DNA of 40,160 bases, from the NCBI RefSeq assembly GCF_001908235.1, contig NZ_LGHK01000034.1:1-40160 (forward strand), read 5' to 3'. The notes beneath the pieces are model-generated. The model was not told the DNA's origin. It ran no database searches and saw only the letters and a program-made list of their open reading frames with translations. Of the stretch, positions 1-9,438 are shown piece after piece; within the stretch, counting starts at the first letter, position 1, and the number at the start of each line of letters is the position of its first letter. The translations under genes and the position numbers were made by a program. This DNA comes from Bradyrhizobium sp. NAS96.2 (GTDB lineage: Bacteria; Pseudomonadota; Alphaproteobacteria; Rhizobiales; Xanthobacteraceae).

Positions 1-56
1 CACGCGAACCGGTGTCCACTTCGCTCGAAAGCGCTTTTGACCAAAGAGGATCGATC

Positions 57-476
57 ATGTCCGTCAAGGTGAATAGACTCGACCATCTCGTGATCAACGT
101 CACCGATGTCGTGCGCTCGGTTGCCTGGTACAGCAGGATCCTCGGCATGGAGGTAAAGGTGTTCGACCCCGGCAAGGGCAAGACACCGCGCACCTCGCTG
201 GTGTTCGGCAATCAGAAGATCAACGTGCGGCCGCGCGATGCCGACAAGGTGGAATGGTTCACCGCCGATCACGAGGCGGCCGGCAGCGACGATCTCTGCT
301 TCCTCACCTCGAGCACGCCCGAGCAGGTGGTCGCGCATCTGAAGGCCAACGGCGTGAAGATCGAGGAAGGCCCGGTGGCCAAGCAGGGCGCGCGCGGCAC
401 GCTGCGCTCGGTCTATTGCCGCGACCCCGACGGCAGCCTGATCGAGATCTCGTCGTACGAGGATGGCGCTAAGTAG
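57..476 (+). CDS. VOC (glyoxalase/dioxygenase fold) family protein
   Basis: A 139-residue single-domain vicinal oxygen chelate protein. It opens with the typical first beta strand (residues about 5-15, RLDHLVINVTDV), followed by VAWYSRILGMEV, and ends with a CRDPDGSLIEIS strand that carries the usual C-terminal acidic metal ligand. The family includes metal-dependent lyases, dioxygenases and resistance proteins; the substrate cannot be read from sequence. The ATG at 57 is chosen because AAAGAGGA lies about 7 nt upstream; an in-frame GTG at 12 lacks such a site. The acyl-CoA ligase follows about 200 bp downstream on the same strand, so a shared catabolic role is possible but unproven. Confidence 0.85.
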   Translation: MSVKVNRLDHLVINVTDVVRSVAWYSRILGMEVKVFDPGKGKTPRTSLVFGNQKINVRPRDADKVEWFTADHEAAGSDDLCFLTSSTPEQVVAHLKANGVKIEEGPVAKQGARGTLRSVYCRDPDGSLIEISSYEDGAK

Positions 477-680
477 CTTTCATCGCGAGCCACCGATCGC
501 GAGGCTGCGAAGCGCGCCCGATCATAGGTGCCGAGAATAGATCCACCCTTTCCGCGCGGCGGAACGGATCGCTTTGGCGCAACATTGCTCTGCAAATCCC
601 GATTTGCTCTTGACGCACGCCGATGGCAGAACTGCTGCCAACCAAGATCAAGGGCCGCCGCCAAGGCTGCGGGAGGACAT

Positions 681-2261
681 ATGACCAATTCAAAAGCAGT
701 GCCGGGAATCGTGGGGCCGTTTGCCGGGCTCGACGTGCCATGGCTGCTCGCGATGCGCGCCGAGGTGCGCCGCGAGCATCCGTTCCTGATCTGGGCGCCG
801 TTCGATGCGCCGGCGCGGCGCTGGAGCTACGGCGAATTCCATGAGCGGGTCGGCGCGCTGGCGGCGGGCCTCGCCAAGCGCGGCATCAAGCAAGGCAACT
901 ATGTCCTGATTCATCTCGACAACTGCGTCGAGGCGATCATGTCGTGGTTCGCCTGCGTCGAGCTCGGCGCCATCGCCGTCACCACCAACACGCGCTCGGC
1001 GGCCGCCGAGATCGAATATTTCGCCGGCCATTGCGGCGCAGTCGCCGCGATCACCCAGCCGGCCTATGCCGAACTGATATCGGCCAACTGCAAGGGGCTG
1101 CGCTGGATCGCGGTGACCTCCCATGACGCCGGGCAGGCGCCGGCGCAAGCGCCCGCGCGCGGCGACAGTTTTGACGCGCTGTTCGCCGACAGCGCCGACC
1201 GGTCGAAGCGCCCGATCGATCCGCTCGCACCGTGCAGCGTGCAATACACCTCCGGCACCACGTCGCGGCCGAAGGCGGTGCTGTGGACCCATGCCAACGC
1301 GCTGTGGGGCGCCAAGATCAACGCCGCGCATCAGGACCTGCACGCGAGCGACGTGCACCAGACCTATCTGCCGCTGTTTCACACCAACGCGCTGGCCTAT
1401 TCGATGCTGGCGATCCTGTGGGTCGGCGGCACCTGCGTGATCCAGCCGCGCTTCTCGGCGAGCCGATTCTGGCCGGTGGCACTCGATCACGGCTCGACCT
1501 GGACCTCGACGATCCCGTTCTGCATGAAGGCGCTGCTGGAGCACGAAGTGCCGAAGCATCACAAGTTCCGGCTCTGGGGCACTGCCGTGAACGAGCCGCC
1601 GGCCTTCGCCGTATTCGGCATCAAGATCATCGGCTGGTGGGGCATGACCGAGACCATCACCCACGGCATCATCGGCGAGGTCGATCAGCCGAACCCGCCG
1701 ATGTCGATCGGCCGCGCCGCGCCGGAATACGAAATTCGCATCACCAACGATGACGGCACCGCGACCGGCGTCGGCGAGACCGGCAATCTCCTGATCAAGG
1801 GCATCCCCGGCCTATCGCTGTTCGCCGAATATCTGCACAACGAGAAGGCCACGCGCGAGAGCTTTGACGAGCACGGCTACTTCATCACCGGCGACCGCGT
1901 CACGATGCTGGAGCGCGGCTATATCAAGTTCGGCGATCGTTCGAAGGACATGCTGAAGGTTGGCGGCGAGAATGTCGCGGCCTCCGAGATCGAGCAGGTG
2001 ATCGCGGTGGTGCCGGGCGTGCGCGAAGCCGCCGTGGTGGCGAAGAAGCATCCGATGCTGGACGAGGTGCCGGTTGTGTTCATCATCCCGCAAACCGGCG
2101 TCGCCGCCCTGCCCGCCGATCTGCACGACAAGGTCATGACCGCCTGCCGCTCGGCGCTCGCCGACTTCAAGGTGCCGCGCGAGATCCGCTTCGTCGATGA
2201 GATGCCGCGCTCGACGCTGGAGAAGGTCGCGAAGGCGGAGTTGCGGAAGATGCTGGAGTAG
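681..2261 (+). CDS. AMP-forming acyl-CoA synthetase / ligase
   Basis: A 526-residue member of the ANL superfamily, which adenylates a carboxylic acid and transfers it to CoA. The phosphate-binding motif YTSGTTSRPKAVLWTH, the GWWGMTET core motif, the hinge region GYFITGDRVTMLERGYIKFGDRSKDMLK (read in parts) and the C-terminal catalytic lysine region STLEKVAKAELRK are all visible. Length and layout resemble crotonobetaine/carnitine-CoA ligase-like and medium-chain acyl-CoA ligases; the acid is unknown. The ATG at 681 has GGGAGG 4 nt upstream, which favours it over an in-frame upstream start at 528. It converges on the P450 gene, with a palindromic repeat between the stop codons. The P450, this ligase and the VOC protein could form a small degradative set, but that is inference. 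Confidence 0.88.
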   Translation: MTNSKAVPGIVGPFAGLDVPWLLAMRAEVRREHPFLIWAPFDAPARRWSYGEFHERVGALAAGLAKRGIKQGNYVLIHLDNCVEAIMSWFACVELGAIAVTTNTRSAAAEIEYFAGHCGAVAAITQPAYAELISANCKGLRWIAVTSHDAGQAPAQAPARGDSFDALFADSADRSKRPIDPLAPCSVQYTSGTTSRPKAVLWTHANALWGAKINAAHQDLHASDVHQTYLPLFHTNALAYSMLAILWVGGTCVIQPRFSASRFWPVALDHGSTWTSTIPFCMKALLEHEVPKHHKFRLWGTAVNEPPAFAVFGIKIIGWWGMTETITHGIIGEVDQPNPPMSIGRAAPEYEIRITNDDGTATGVGETGNLLIKGIPGLSLFAEYLHNEKATRESFDEHGYFITGDRVTMLERGYIKFGDRSKDMLKVGGENVAASEIEQVIAVVPGVREAAVVAKKHPMLDEVPVVFIIPQTGVAALPADLHDKVMTACRSALADFKVPREIRFVDEMPRSTLEKVAKAELRKMLE

Positions 2262-2269
2262 GATCTGCT

Positions 2270-2353
2270 CGTCATTGCGAGCGAAGCGAAGCAATCCATT
2301 TCAGCACTTGTTGAGACATGGATTGCTTCGTCGCTGCGCTCCTCGCAATGACG
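2270..2353. repeat. Palindromic REP-like element between convergent genes
   Basis: The left arm (2271-2299, beginning GTCATTGCGAGCGAAGCGAA) and the right arm (2318-2352, ending CTCCTCGCAATGAC) are imperfect inverted repeats that also share the ATGGATTGC/GCAATCCAT pairing. The element fills the gap between the convergent ligase and P450 genes and could act as a bidirectional transcript-end structure. A related shorter copy lies at 3759-3790. Confidence 0.8.
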
Positions 2354-2361
2354 GATAGGCC

Positions 2362-3663
2362 TTAGTTTACCTCGAAGCGGATCGGCAGCTTCTTCGGGCC
2401 ATTCACAAAATAGGCCTGCGTCATCTTCACCTCGCCGTCGAGCGACAGCGATTTCAGATGCGGAAGCAGCTCCTCGAACAGGATGCGCATCTCGAGCTTG
2501 GCGAGATACTGGCCGAGGCACAGATGCGCGCCATAGCCGAACGCGACGTGGCGGTTGGGCTTGCGGTCGCTGCGGAAGCGATCGGGGTCCTCGAACACCT
2601 CCTCGTCGCGATTGCCCGAGGCGTAGCACAGCATCAGCCAATCACCCTTGGCGATCTTGCGGCCGCCAAGCTCGGTGTCGGCGGTGGCCGAGCGCATGAA
2701 ATGCTTGACCGGCGTCATCCAGCGGATCGACTCGTCGACCAGGCCCGGGATCAGTTCCGGGTTGGCCTTCACCTTGGCGAATTCCGCCGGGTCCCTGGCC
2801 AGCGCCCAGATCGCGCCGGCGGTCGAGGATGAGGTGGTGTCGTGGCCGGCGGTCGCGACGATCATGTAATAGCTGGTCTGATCGTGCTCGGGCATGTAAT
2901 CGCCGCCGATCTTCGCATTCGCAATCACGGTGGCGAGATCGTCGCGCGGGTTCTGGCGGCGATCCTCGGTGATCTTGCGGAAGTAGGCGGAGAAGTCGGC
3001 GATGATCGCCTGCAGCATCACCGAGACCTGCTCCGCGCTGAGCGCGTCGCGGACGCGTGCCGTATCGGGATCCTGCGGGCCGAACAGCTCCTGCGTCAGC
3101 TTGAGCATGCGCGGCTCGTCCGCCTCGGGCACGCCGAGGATCTCCATGATGACGTGCAGGGGATAGCCGAGCGCGACGTCCTCGACGAAATCGCAGGCGC
3201 CGCCGCGGTCGAGCATGCGCCGTACGGTTGAGCGCGCGATCTCGCGGACGCGGCCCTCGAACTTGCCGAGATTGGCCGGCATGAACCAGCCCTGCGTCAG
3301 CGCGCGGTATTTCGGATGGTCGGGCGCGTCCATCTGGACCAGCGAGCGCACCAGATTGGGGCCGCCGGTGATCTTGCGAACGCGCTCCTCGAGCGCCTGG
3401 TTGGTCAGCGTGGTCGGCCGGTCGGCATTGTGGAACAGGTCGTTCTGCCGGCTGATCGCCTGGATATGCGCGTGCTTGGTCACCACCCAGAACGGATCGA
3501 ACTTCTCGGGTCGCGCGATGCCGAGCGGATTGTTGGCGCGCAGCCAGCGATAGCTGTCGTGGATGCGATCATCGGCATAGGCGACGGGATCGACAAGGGT
3601 TGCCGCGATGTCGGCGGGGATGTCCATATCCCCGGTCGTTACCGTATCCATGATGTTCCTCAC
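2362..3663 (-). CDS. Cytochrome P450
   Basis: A 433-residue soluble bacterial-type P450 monooxygenase. The I-helix oxygen-activation motif is AGHDTTSSS, the K-helix ExxR motif appears as DESIRW, and the haem-thiolate loop is FGYGAHLCLGQYLAKLE with the cysteine ligand. There is no membrane anchor. The enzyme inserts one oxygen atom into an organic substrate using electrons from a ferredoxin or flavoprotein, and no such partner is encoded nearby. The sequence is reminiscent of bacterial P450s acting on terpenoid, steroid or fatty-acyl substrates, but the substrate cannot be assigned. An alternative start a few codons in (Met5) is possible. Confidence 0.92.
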   Translation of the reverse strand: MRNIMDTVTTGDMDIPADIAATLVDPVAYADDRIHDSYRWLRANNPLGIARPEKFDPFWVVTKHAHIQAISRQNDLFHNADRPTTLTNQALEERVRKITGGPNLVRSLVQMDAPDHPKYRALTQGWFMPANLGKFEGRVREIARSTVRRMLDRGGACDFVEDVALGYPLHVIMEILGVPEADEPRMLKLTQELFGPQDPDTARVRDALSAEQVSVMLQAIIADFSAYFRKITEDRRQNPRDDLATVIANAKIGGDYMPEHDQTSYYMIVATAGHDTTSSSTAGAIWALARDPAEFAKVKANPELIPGLVDESIRWMTPVKHFMRSATADTELGGRKIAKGDWLMLCYASGNRDEEVFEDPDRFRSDRKPNRHVAFGYGAHLCLGQYLAKLEMRILFEELLPHLKSLSLDGEVKMTQAYFVNGPKKLPIRFEVN

Positions 3664-3755
3664 CCGCCCAGAGCATCGGTCACACCGATGATCGCCGAAA
3701 TCTAGGCGGGGTTAAGGACGCGGACTTGCGTTGATTGGCTAAAAGCCTTGCCTCA

Positions 3756-3793
3756 GACGTCATTGCGAGGAACGACGCGACGAAGCAATGACA
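3756..3793. repeat. Short REP-like palindrome
   Basis: GTCATTGCGAGGAACGACGC followed by GACGAAGCAATGAC forms a hairpin with the same GTCATTGCGAG end as the element at 2270-2353. It lies between the P450 start and the stop codon of the HD-GYP gene. Confidence 0.65.
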
Positions 3794-3810
3794 GCAGAAG
3801 CCGCGAGGGC

Positions 3811-4908
3811 TCAATAATGCCCGAACGCCACCGGGCGGAACGCCTGTAGGAGTTGCTGATCGAGCTTGCCGCCCATCTCCTCCATCATGGAGAACGCCTT
3901 GGCGTGGGTGAATTGAAGCCGGTAGGCGCGCTTCTCGACCAGGGCGGCGTAGACGTCGACGATGGTGGTGACGCGGACGATGTCGCTGATCTGGTTGCCG
4001 CTGAGGCCGTTCGGATAGCCGGTGCCGTCGAGGAATTCGTGATGATGCAGGATCACGTCGAGCATTTCCGGCGGGAAGCCGCCCTGCGCCGACAGTGCCT
4101 CGTAGCCGCGGCGCGGATGCTCGCGCATCTCGGCCATCTCCTCGACCGTCAATGCGCCGGGCTTGTCGAGCAGCGCGACCGGAATGAAGGCCTTGCCGAC
4201 ATCGTGCAGCAGCGCGGCGCGCGCGAGCCGGCGCTGGTCGTCCTCACGCATGCCGAGATGCTGCGCGAATGCAACGGCAAAGCCGGTCACGAACAGGCAA
4301 TGGCGATAGGTCTCCTGGTGATGGCAGCCCACCGTGGTCAGCCATTCGCGCAGCGAGTTGTGCTTGATCGCCTTGAGGATCTTGTTTTCGGCGGCAACGA
4401 TGTCCTCGAACTTGAGCGGCTCGCCGGCGCGCATCCGCTCGAACATCTTGACCATCACGGCATGCGCGGCCTCGACGCCGCGGTTGAGCGCCTTGCCGCG
4501 GTCGGTCTCGTCATAGCCGCTGTCGTCGGGAAATGCGGCGCGGATGCGCTGCAGGAGGCCGCGCGCATCGAACGGCCGCGAGATCGTGTCGGTGGCGCCG
4601 AGCGCCCAGGCCTGCATCGAGGCGTGGTGCAGCGCATCTGCCAGCACGAACAGCCGCGGCATCTCGCGATAGGCGTCGGCCTGCAGCTTGGCGCGGACCA
4701 TTTGCACGGCTTCGGGCGAGCGCAGATTGATGTCGACGACGATACCGGAGAGATCGTGGGCCGGATGCTCGGGAATATCCGATGTGAGAACGGTATCGAC
4801 CTCGCCGACCGAGCGCAGGATGCTGGCGAGTTCGTGGCTTTGATCGCTTCGATCTGACGCCAGCAGGAGACGGCGCTTCGAAGTCTGGTTATTGGCCAAG
4901 GCAGTCAT
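3811..4908 (-). CDS. HD-GYP domain protein with N-terminal receiver-like domain
   Basis: A 365-residue protein. Residues about 10-130 form a receiver-like domain with a candidate phospho-acceptor aspartate in GIVVDINLRSPE. The rest is an HD-GYP domain with the metal-binding HD (LLHDVGKAFIP) and the HHEFLDGTGYP signature. HD-GYP proteins usually hydrolyse cyclic di-GMP to pGpG or GMP, lowering its level and favouring motility over biofilm. No cognate sensor kinase is adjacent, so it is an orphan. The receiver lacks the strong acidic cluster of classical CheY domains near its start (LLLASDRSDQS), so it may not be controlled by phosphorylation. The 3' end abuts a REP-like palindrome. Confidence 0.88.
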   Translation of the reverse strand: MTALANNQTSKRRLLLASDRSDQSHELASILRSVGEVDTVLTSDIPEHPAHDLSGIVVDINLRSPEAVQMVRAKLQADAYREMPRLFVLADALHHASMQAWALGATDTISRPFDARGLLQRIRAAFPDDSGYDETDRGKALNRGVEAAHAVMVKMFERMRAGEPLKFEDIVAAENKILKAIKHNSLREWLTTVGCHHQETYRHCLFVTGFAVAFAQHLGMREDDQRRLARAALLHDVGKAFIPVALLDKPGALTVEEMAEMREHPRRGYEALSAQGGFPPEMLDVILHHHEFLDGTGYPNGLSGNQISDIVRVTTIVDVYAALVEKRAYRLQFTHAKAFSMMEEMGGKLDQQLLQAFRPVAFGHY

Positions 4909-5161
4909 GGAATCCCCGTCGCGGTAACGACCGATGCCGACGCTACCTGACGATGCGTTCCCTCCGCCTTAATGGGGATGCTGAACGGCGGTTAAGGGCA
5001 ATGGATACAATTTGATGGATCGCGGATTCCGCCAGCAAGATCAGGCGGCCCGGAAATCAATCCGGACGCGGGCATCGCGGGCGGATGATGAATTTTTGCA
5101 GGTCAAAGGTGCCGATGCCGCCACGACCTGTCGACGCCCAGGACCTGCCGAGCCCGAGCGC
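4909..5161. other. Gap upstream of the HD-GYP gene: no gene seen
   Basis: About 250 bp between the HD-GYP start and the bidirectional terminator at 5162-5199. It presumably carries the HD-GYP promoter. No convincing ORF, RNA gene or operator was recognised. Confidence 0.5.
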
Positions 5162-5199
5162 AAAAAAACGCCGGAGAGCGATCCGCTCTCCGGCGTTTT
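5162..5199 (-). terminator. Strong intrinsic terminator of the Mo-hydroxylase operon
   Basis: Perfect 16-bp arms (5165-5180 and 5184-5199, AAAACGCCGGAGAGCG and its complement) around a 3-nt loop, with a run of seven A at 5162-5168 that reads as a U tract on the minus strand. It begins 15 nt past the stop codon of the Mo-binding subunit gene. Four T on the other side make it potentially bidirectional. Confidence 0.93.
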
Positions 5200-5214
5200 C
5201 ATTGGTTCAAGCGG

Positions 5215-7500
5215 TTACGCCTTCATCGCAGCCTTGACGGCCTCCGCGGTGATCGGCAGGCCGCGGACACGGGCGCCGACCGCGTTGAAGACGGCGTTGC
5301 CGATCGCCGGCGCCACCACCGTCACCGCGGGCTCGCCGACGCCGGTCGCCTTCTCGCCATTGGCGATGACGTTGACCGCAACTTCCGGCAGCTGGCTCAT
5401 CCGAAGCGGCGTATAGCTGTCGAAGTTGGTCTGCTCGATGCCGCCGTCCTTCAACGTCGCCTTCTCGAACAGCGCGAGTGACATGCCCCACAGCGCCGCG
5501 CCCTCGACCTGGGCCCGGATGCCGTCGGGATTCACCTGCGTACCAACGTCGGTCGCAACCGTCAGCTTCTTCACCGTCACCTCGCCCGAGGGGGCGACTG
5601 CGACATGGGCGACGCAGGCGGTCCAGCTCGCCGTGGCGCGCTCCTGCGACGACACGCAGGCAACGCCCATGCCTTCGCCCTTAGGCAGCTTCTTGGTGCC
5701 GTAGCCGGCCAGCCCCATCGCCGCGAGCAAGGTGTTGCGGAGACGCTGCGCGCCGCCGTCGTTCTTGCCCTTGCCGTCGAGCAGTTCGACGCGAAGCAGA
5801 GCCGGGTCCTTGCCGGTCGCATGGGCGATCTCGTCGACCATGCTTTCGACCGCCCAGAACGTCCAGCCCGGCGCCACCGAGCGGAGCTGACCGGACGGGG
5901 TGGCGTTGTGCGCCATCTCGTTCTTGATCGCCCGCACATAGTGGTTGGGTACGGTGTAGAAGAAGTCCGAGCCGTTGACCGTGAACGCGTCGAGCGGCCC
6001 CTTCTTGTCGACCGAAGGCGACAGGAAGTCGGGGATGCCCCAACGCTGGGTCGGCCAGGCAGAGACGACATCGTGGCTCAATGCGACGAGCTTGCCGTCG
6101 CCGTCCACGCCAGCCTTCACCTTCTGGTAGGTCAGCGGACGCGAGAAATCCATCGTCATGTCGTTCTCGCGCGTGTAGATGACCTTGACCGGCTTGCCGA
6201 CAGCCTTCGCCGCCTGCACCGCCGGCACCATCATGTCGGCGTCGAGACGCCGGCCGAAGCCGCCGCCCAGCCACATCTGGTGCATCACCACGAACTTCGG
6301 ATCGATCCCGGCGGCGCCGGCCGCGATCGCACCGGAGCGCGTCGCGAACTGGTTACCGGAATAGATGTGCAGGATGTCGCCCTTGAACTCCGCGGTGGCG
6401 TTCATCGGCTCCATCGGCGCGTGGATGTTGATGTTGGTGGTGTATTCCGCCTCCAGCACCTTGGCCGCCGTGCCGAAGGCCGCGTTCGGATCGCCGTCCT
6501 TGACGAAGAACTGGCCGGAATCGCTGAGTCCTTGCAGCCGCTTGGCTTCGGTGAGCAGCGATTCGCTGGACAGCTTCGCGTTCGGACCGCCATCGTAGTC
6601 GATCTTCAGCGCCGCCGCCGCCTTCTTGGCGTTGGCATAGGTGTTGGCGACCGCGACGACCCAGCCGGTGGTGGTCGTGGTCTTGTCGTCCAGGGTGACG
6701 GCCTTGATGAAGCCCGGCACCTTCTTGGCCGCGCTATCGTCCACCGACTTCACGGTGGCGCCGTAGCGGACCGGCGGGGTGACCAGCGCGCCATGGACCA
6801 TGCCCGGCAGCATCACGTCGATGCCGTATTTGGCCGTGCCGTTGACCTTCAACGGAATGTCGAGCTGCGGCACCGAGACGCCGATCATGGTGTATTGATC
6901 CGGCGACTTCAGCTTGATCGCCTTCAGATCGTCCGCCGTGAAGGTCTTGGTCGCCTTGCCGCTCTTCACCACCTCGGCGAACGACATCGACTTCTTCGAC
7001 TTCGGATGGCTGATCCTGGAATCGCGCACCACCAGTTCGCCGGCGGGTACGCCCATCGAGGCTGCTGCCGCCTCGGTCAATGCGATGCGGCCGGCAGCGC
7101 CGGCGCGGCTCATGGCGTCGAAGTTCATCATCGTCGACCAGCTGCCGCCGGTGATCTGCGCGCCCAGCACGGGATCGTTGAACTTCGGATCGTTGGAGGC
7201 GAGCTGGACCCGCATGTCCTTCCAGTTCGCGCCGAGCTCTTCGGCCACGATCTGCGCCATCGTCGAGGCGACGTGCTGGCCCATGTCGGCCTTGCCGCAG
7301 GTCACGGTGACGAGACCATCGGGCGCGATCGCGTACCAGACGCTCGGTTCGAAGTTGGCGGGTGCGGGCGCCGCAAGCGCCTGGTCGATGCCGGACCCGG
7401 CATAGCCGAGCACGAGACCGGTTGCAGCGGTGCCGACCAGGAAGGAACGGCGGCTGAGGTCGGTCGTCTCGGGCGTGAGGTTTTTCACGTGCTTGTTCAT
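5215..7500 (-). CDS. Molybdopterin-binding subunit of a Tat-exported aldehyde/isoquinoline oxidoreductase-type Mo-hydroxylase
   Basis: A 761-residue xanthine-oxidase-family large subunit similar to IorB (isoquinoline 1-oxidoreductase beta subunit). A twin-arginine signal ([17 protein letters not shown], Arg17-Arg18) indicates export of the folded, cofactor-loaded complex. Visible motifs include [13 protein letters not shown] and the C-terminal GVGEPAV, which carries the family's catalytic glutamate. The protein would hydroxylate an N-heterocycle or aldehyde at the Mo centre and pass electrons via the small subunit. The ATG at 7500 overlaps the small-subunit stop codon by 4 nt. The frame stays open upstream to 7923, but that stretch is antiframe to the small subunit. 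No cytochrome c partner is seen nearby. Confidence 0.9.
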   Translation of the reverse strand: MNKHVKNLTPETTDLSRRSFLVGTAATGLVLGYAGSGIDQALAAPAPANFEPSVWYAIAPDGLVTVTCGKADMGQHVASTMAQIVAEELGANWKDMRVQLASNDPKFNDPVLGAQITGGSWSTMMNFDAMSRAGAAGRIALTEAAAASMGVPAGELVVRDSRISHPKSKKSMSFAEVVKSGKATKTFTADDLKAIKLKSPDQYTMIGVSVPQLDIPLKVNGTAKYGIDVMLPGMVHGALVTPPVRYGATVKSVDDSAAKKVPGFIKAVTLDDKTTTTTGWVVAVANTYANAKKAAAALKIDYDGGPNAKLSSESLLTEAKRLQGLSDSGQFFVKDGDPNAAFGTAAKVLEAEYTTNINIHAPMEPMNATAEFKGDILHIYSGNQFATRSGAIAAGAAGIDPKFVVMHQMWLGGGFGRRLDADMMVPAVQAAKAVGKPVKVIYTRENDMTMDFSRPLTYQKVKAGVDGDGKLVALSHDVVSAWPTQRWGIPDFLSPSVDKKGPLDAFTVNGSDFFYTVPNHYVRAIKNEMAHNATPSGQLRSVAPGWTFWAVESMVDEIAHATGKDPALLRVELLDGKGKNDGGAQRLRNTLLAAMGLAGYGTKKLPKGEGMGVACVSSQERATASWTACVAHVAVAPSGEVTVKKLTVATDVGTQVNPDGIRAQVEGAALWGMSLALFEKATLKDGGIEQTNFDSYTPLRMSQLPEVAVNVIANGEKATGVGEPAVTVVAPAIGNAVFNAVGARVRGLPITAEAVKAAMKA

Positions 7501-7988
7501 GTGGCCCTCCGCTCGGATCCGGTGGCCGATGCGGTGCGCATGTCGGACGCAGCGCGCATGATCGCCTTCTGGATACGTGAATAGGTCATGCAACGGCAGA
7601 GATTGCCGTCCATATGCGCGACCACTTCTTCCTTGGTCGGGTTGGTGTTCTTCGACAGCAGCGCCGCCGCCTGCATGATTTGGCCGGACTGGCAGTAGCC
7701 GCATTGCGGCACCTGCTCGGCGACCCAGGCCTTCTGCAACGGATGTTCGCCCTTGGCGGAGAGGCCTTCGATGGTGGTGATCTTCTTGCCGACGGCGTCG
7801 GCGAGCGAGGTCTGGCAGGACCGCACCGCTTCGCCGTTGAGGTGAACCGTGCAGGCACCACAGAGACCGGCGCCGCACCCGAATTTTGTGCCCGTCATCT
7901 GCAATTGCTCGCGGATGACCCAAAGCAGCGGCGTGTCACTGGCCGCTTCGACGGACATATTCCGTCCATTGATATTGAGATTTGGCAT
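7497..7988 (-). CDS. (2Fe-2S)-binding small subunit of the Mo-hydroxylase
   Basis: A 163-residue protein of the XdhC/CoxS/IorA type. The plant-ferredoxin-like cluster ligands are Cys38, Cys43, Cys46 and Cys58 ([16 protein letters not shown]). The second, helical cluster domain has Cys96 and Cys99 (QCGYCQSGQ) and Cys131 and Cys133 ([10 protein letters not shown]). It relays electrons from the Mo subunit, whose ATG overlaps this stop codon (ATGA), indicating translational coupling. It has no signal peptide, so it is probably carried out of the cell by the large subunit's Tat signal. The operon consists of these two genes only. Confidence 0.93.
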   Translation of the reverse strand: MPNLNINGRNMSVEAASDTPLLWVIREQLQMTGTKFGCGAGLCGACTVHLNGEAVRSCQTSLADAVGKKITTIEGLSAKGEHPLQKAWVAEQVPQCGYCQSGQIMQAAALLSKNTNPTKEEVVAHMDGNLCRCMTYSRIQKAIMRAASDMRTASATGSERRAT

Positions 7989-8275
7989 CTCTCTCCCCTT
8001 CCGGTGTCGGAAGCCGCTTACGGCGGCAACTCACTGTTGGGTCGTGCCTGGCGCCCACCGGGACAGCGACAGTTGCCGAAACAATGATCCGGTTCCCGGC
8101 TGGAGGCAATCCAATTTGGAATTGATCGAAAAGAATAAATTTCGGAAACTGCCGGTTGTGCGATGCGGCAACGGCATGAAGCTTTTGAAATGCCAATATT
8201 GATGCCGTATCGATCACTCCTACCAAGGTCGGTAGCGCTGCCAGACCTCGCATCGACAACAGAAGGAGCCCGTCA

Positions 8276-9064
8276 ATGGCCAAGCTCAACCGCAGCGGCG
8301 TCGATATCTATTATGAGATTCACGGCAGCGGCCCGCCCTTGATCCTCACCCACGGCTATTCGTCGACCTCCGCAATGTGGCAGGGCCAGATCGAGGCGCT
8401 GTCGAAGCGGCACAAACTGATCCTGTGGGACATGCGCGGGCACGGCCAGTCCGACTATCCCGACAACCCGGACGCCTATAGCGAAGCACAGACGGTCGGA
8501 GACATCGCCGCCCTGCTCGACGCCGCCGGCGCCGACCAGGCGATCGTTGGCGGCCTGTCGCTCGGCGGCTACATGTCGCTCGCCTTCCATCGCGCCCACC
8601 CTGCGCGGGTGCGTGCGCTGCTGATCATCGACACTGGTCCGGGATTCAAGAAGGACGACGCCCGCGAGGTCTGGAACAAGCGCGCCCGCGACACCGGCGA
8701 CCGCTTCGATCGCGAAGGGCTCGAGGTACTGAAATCCTTGAGCGCCGAGCGCGCGTCGGTCACGCATCGCAACGCCAAGGGCCTCGCGCTCGCCGCGCGC
8801 GGCATGCTGGCGCAGCGCGATGCCCGGGTGATCGAGTCATTGCCTGATATCAAGGTGCCGTCGCTGGTTGTGGTCGGCGCCGACGACATGCCGTTCCTGG
8901 CGGCGTCCGACTACATGGCGGCAAAGATCCCGGGCGCGCAGAAGGCGGTGATCCCGAACGCCGGCCATGCCGTCAACATCGACCAACCGCAGGCCTTCAT
9001 CGACGCCGTGCTGCCGTTCCTCGATGGCCTCGCGACGAACGGGCCCGGAAAGGCCGCCTCATGA
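8276..9064 (+). CDS. Alpha/beta hydrolase
   Basis: A 262-residue alpha/beta-hydrolase fold protein. The oxyanion region is HGYSSTSAMW, the nucleophile elbow is GLSLGGY (Ser), and the C-terminal histidine is in NAGHAVNID. An acid residue before VVGADDMPF is a plausible third member of the triad. It resembles 3-oxoadipate enol-lactonase or haloperoxidase-like esterases; the substrate is unknown. GAAGGAG lies about 7 nt before the ATG. The next gene starts within the stop codon (4-nt overlap), so the two are co-translated. It is divergent from the Mo-hydroxylase operon across a 287-bp AT-richer gap. Confidence 0.9.
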   Translation: MAKLNRSGVDIYYEIHGSGPPLILTHGYSSTSAMWQGQIEALSKRHKLILWDMRGHGQSDYPDNPDAYSEAQTVGDIAALLDAAGADQAIVGGLSLGGYMSLAFHRAHPARVRALLIIDTGPGFKKDDAREVWNKRARDTGDRFDREGLEVLKSLSAERASVTHRNAKGLALAARGMLAQRDARVIESLPDIKVPSLVVVGADDMPFLAASDYMAAKIPGAQKAVIPNAGHAVNIDQPQAFIDAVLPFLDGLATNGPGKAAS

Positions 9065-9402
9065 AGACGGTTGTCGTCGCTCTGTTGCTGACGGCGGCCG
9101 CGACCGACGCGAACGCCCAGAAGCCACGGCTGTTCGCCGACCCGGCCACGCCGACCTTCACCGCGACGCTGTCCAACCACACACCGCTGGTGTTCGGCAT
9201 GGGCGTCGCGGACGCGCAACGCGCGCTCGGCACACCCTTCACCTATGTCAGCGGGCGGCCCGGCAACGAGATTTTCCTGACCTTCCGCGACCTCGGCGGC
9301 AGCGGGCTGTTCCCGCACCATGACCGTCTCTTCCTGCAATTCCGCAAGCACCGGCTGACCGGCTGGAAGGCCGACTGGGGCGAGAACTGGATGTGGCGCT
9401 AA
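9061..9402 (+). CDS. Small exported protein of unknown function
   Basis: A 113-residue protein with an apparent cleavable signal peptide (MKTVVVALLLTAAATDANAQ, cleavage probably after ANA). The mature part contains a motif resembling a bacterial outer-membrane-assembly or SmpA-like strand (GMGVADAQRALGTPFTYVSG), followed by a basic, tryptophan-rich end. Such a pattern suggests a small periplasmic beta-rich domain, but no family is claimed. Its ATG overlaps the hydrolase stop codon by 4 nt, so expression is coupled to the hydrolase. Confidence 0.8.
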   Translation: MKTVVVALLLTAAATDANAQKPRLFADPATPTFTATLSNHTPLVFGMGVADAQRALGTPFTYVSGRPGNEIFLTFRDLGGSGLFPHHDRLFLQFRKHRLTGWKADWGENWMWR

Positions 9403-9438
9403 ACCCCTTCATGCAACCCCCAACGACAAGGATGGACC

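Noticed and set aside
5215..7923. One long protein fusing the Mo subunit to an upstream 141-residue extension
   Set aside because: The extension lies across the 2Fe-2S subunit gene in another frame. The Tat signal at 7500 marks the true N-terminus.
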